From Candidula unifasciata (taxonomy: Eukaryota; Mollusca; Gastropoda; Stylommatophora; Geomitridae), in assembly GCA_905116865.2 (NCBI GenBank), contig CAJHNH020005979.1:147501-211500 (forward strand): DNA of 64,000 nt, read 5' to 3'. Below are positions 62,255 to 64,000 of the stretch, piece after piece (positions within the stretch are counted from its first letter, which is position 1; each line of letters begins with the position of its first letter). Both the position numbers and the translations under genes were made by a program. The notes below the pieces were generated by a model. That model was given only the letters and a program-made list of their open reading frames with translations. It ran no database searches and was not told the DNA's origin.

Positions 62255-62480
62255 ACCAGATTTCAGCCAATGAAATGGCGTATACAAGTTTCGGCCCCCA
62301 GGTTGACCCGCAAACCCCCGGGTCACATGATCGTCTGATCGTCTGATGGCGATGGGACCAGCAGGCAGGCCTTGAAACAGCCGATATTCCTACTATATAA
62401 TCACCGCTCTCGCCTCGATATGTAGTTATTTTATATATTTCACCAAGGATTTTACGGATAAACAACAGGTTGGTTCAAGT
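62255..62480 (+). promoter_or_regulatory. Candidate TATA/CCAAT promoter
   Basis: In order on +: CAGCCAATGA (62265-62274), a GC-rich block, an E-box-type GGTCACATGATC (62321-62332), GATCGTCTGATCGTCTGATGG short repeats, and CTATATAATCACC with TATATAA at 62394-62400. A start site would fall near 62425-62435. The local rise in GC and CpG within an AT-rich region supports it. No coding exon was recognised downstream within the window, so this is tentative. Confidence 0.4.
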
Positions 62481-63885
62481 GTACGGTTAATTTCTTAGTT
62501 TGCAACCATTTTGCTGATGTTGGTTTGACGTGGTTGAAATTCACAGACTATTCTGTCATGGAATTTTTAATAATGTAAAAAATACGTGCTAAACTAAACA
62601 TTTCGGTAAATCTTTCTTTGTTTAAAAATGGGTGTTAAATCATGTGAAGGAACTGTTGCAAATGATTTTTATTATGAAAGCTGATGATATAATTGTGTAC
62701 TTTCCGTTTCTGAGCACGAACGACTGTCTGTCGAGGAATTTGCAACTATGCAAACAACACACATACGACCATACGTATAAATTTCGTTTCTTTTGTTACA
62801 AAAACGACCGGTAGATGATGTACAAGTACAAGGAACATTTATTGTTAAAGGACCCGTTAACTGTAAAAAAAAAAAAAAACACCAAACAAAACTGTAAGGA
62901 GAGGTTTGAGCATAGCATTACTACAATGTACCCATAGTTTTGATTCAAATCGGTCTCACTGTTTTCCTTTTCAAGATTGCCACTGATTATGCAAAACAAG
63001 TTTTTTTTTTTAGTTTTTCAGCGATACCCATATATGGAGTTATTATTAAGTGACTATCCTATTCCGCATATATATATAAATATCTAACTTATATTATAAG
63101 TATTATTCTGTTATTTGTAATACTTTAAACAAGATCCTCTCCCCCCCCCCATTCCCCACCACCAGCTCTCTATAATTTCACTGTACTCCCTCCGCCTTGG
63201 ACAAAGGACCCATAGCAGTAGCTGCCTTGGCCTTATCCAGGGTCAAAGGCTATAGGTACTTTAAATACGTCGAATTGCTCATTTCATTGGCAAGAGGTAA
63301 CAGTAAGACTTTCTTTGTTGGTGCTCCCACCTTTGTTGCGTCTGTTGACACAGTAATCTGTGTTTATTTATTTGACCAGCCCTTTAAAGTTTATGATTCC
63401 TAATTTTTATTTACTTCAACTTAATTTTTATTTACTTTATAAATTTTATTTGGAATATTATTCTAAACACTCTTGTATCAGGTTTCATAATTTACTAAAG
63501 TTGTGAAGGTAAATTATTGTTGTGAGTGTAAGTGTTTATGAATGTATATAATTTATATTGGCTCTTAATGTGTACATATGTAACTGTACCTCATGGATGT
63601 GTCTGATTACTAATAAATGCCCTTCCATACAATTGTTTGAGAAGTGCATGTATCCTATTAAATGTTTTAGCCAATGTATATGAATAAACATTGATTTTGA
63701 GCTTGTTTGTGTGTTTATATACCTTATTTATTTTATTTGTGTAAAATATATATGAGCACACACACATGTACATGAAATAAAATAAATAAGGTGGAAGAAT
63801 GTATGTGCACATGTGATATGCAAGTGGTAACTAGGTTCTAGCCCTACAGTAAAGGTTAACTACAGCATCTCCTACATCTACATGC
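62481..63885. other. Unassigned AT-rich sequence
   Basis: An open + frame at 63197-63403 has no recognisable domain. Polyadenylation-type strings AATAAA occur at about 63612, 63683 and 63777, compatible with a 3' end of a gene on + but not proof. Confidence 0.35.
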
Positions 63886-63888
63886 AGC

Positions 63889-63979
63889 CTTCACCATGGT
63901 GGTACATGTCACTATGGTGGTACATTTCACCGTGGTGGTACATTTCACCACGGTGGTACATTTCACCATGGTGGTACAC
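63889..63979. repeat. 18-bp tandem repeat, five copies
   Basis: Unit CATTTCACCRTGGTGGTA. Each unit contains the partial palindrome CACCRTGGTG; the sequence ends in the edge of the window soon after. Confidence 0.92.
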
Positions 63980-64000
63980 TCTGCTCTGCTAGACTGCTAT

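Overview
This is eukaryotic nuclear DNA from an invertebrate, most likely a gastropod mollusc. The genes are split by introns with GT/AG borders. Most of the window is simple-sequence DNA, minisatellites, tRNA-derived SINEs, small DNA transposons and decayed non-LTR retrotransposons. No bacterial, phage or CRISPR features are present. The mollusc call is an inference: it rests on this repeat style and on two copies of a SPIN-like hAT MITE, a family I recall being reported from a pond snail.

Three host genes can be supported. (1) Two 3' coding exons of a CRAL-TRIO (CRALBP/clavesin-like) lipid-carrier gene lie on the + strand at 1751-1852 and 3975-4133; its 5' part is not seen. (2) Three consecutive exons of an unrecognised, probably secreted, cysteine-rich helical protein lie on the - strand at 8494-8581, 9285-9384 and 11751-11878. 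Their phases join perfectly, although each exon is too short to stand out as an ORF. (3) A complete GOSR2 (membrin, Golgi Qb-SNARE) gene lies on the - strand, with coding exons at 43985-44026, 40517-40749 and 38487-38853 giving 213 residues. A second copy of GOSR2 exon 1, disabled by a stop codon, sits in intron 1.

Layout: 1-4.5 kb holds a (TTAG)n tract and the CRAL-TRIO 3' end, with MITE and SINE insertions in its intron. 4.6-7.2 kb holds retrotransposon fragments and a CCGAATA-rich inverted-repeat element. 8.4-11.9 kb is the cysteine-rich gene, with a LINE fragment and a 38-bp minisatellite in its introns. 12-19.4 kb is mainly minisatellites and microsatellites (15-bp, 38-bp, TTTC, TATG). 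19.5-24.7 kb is a LINE fragment broken by a nearly intact LINE encoding endonuclease, reverse transcriptase and RNase H. 24.7-36.2 kb is microsatellites and decayed LINEs. 36.6-44.2 kb is a 36-bp minisatellite followed by GOSR2, whose intron 1 carries a fold-back element, a SINE and a piggyBac-derived element. 44.2-60.3 kb is a graveyard of MITEs, SINEs and LINE pieces, including a three-level nested insertion at 57.8-58.8 kb. 60.5-64 kb is AT-rich with a possible promoter near 62.4 kb and a short 18-bp tandem repeat at the end.

The three genes do not form a pathway. GOSR2 acts in ER-Golgi vesicle fusion, the CRAL-TRIO protein would carry a small lipophilic ligand, and the cysteine-rich protein is of unknown role. 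I found no convincing new multi-gene system. The points most worth following are the cryptic cysteine-rich gene, the duplicated GOSR2 exon 1, the SPIN-like MITEs, and the nearly intact LINE with its possible SINE partners.
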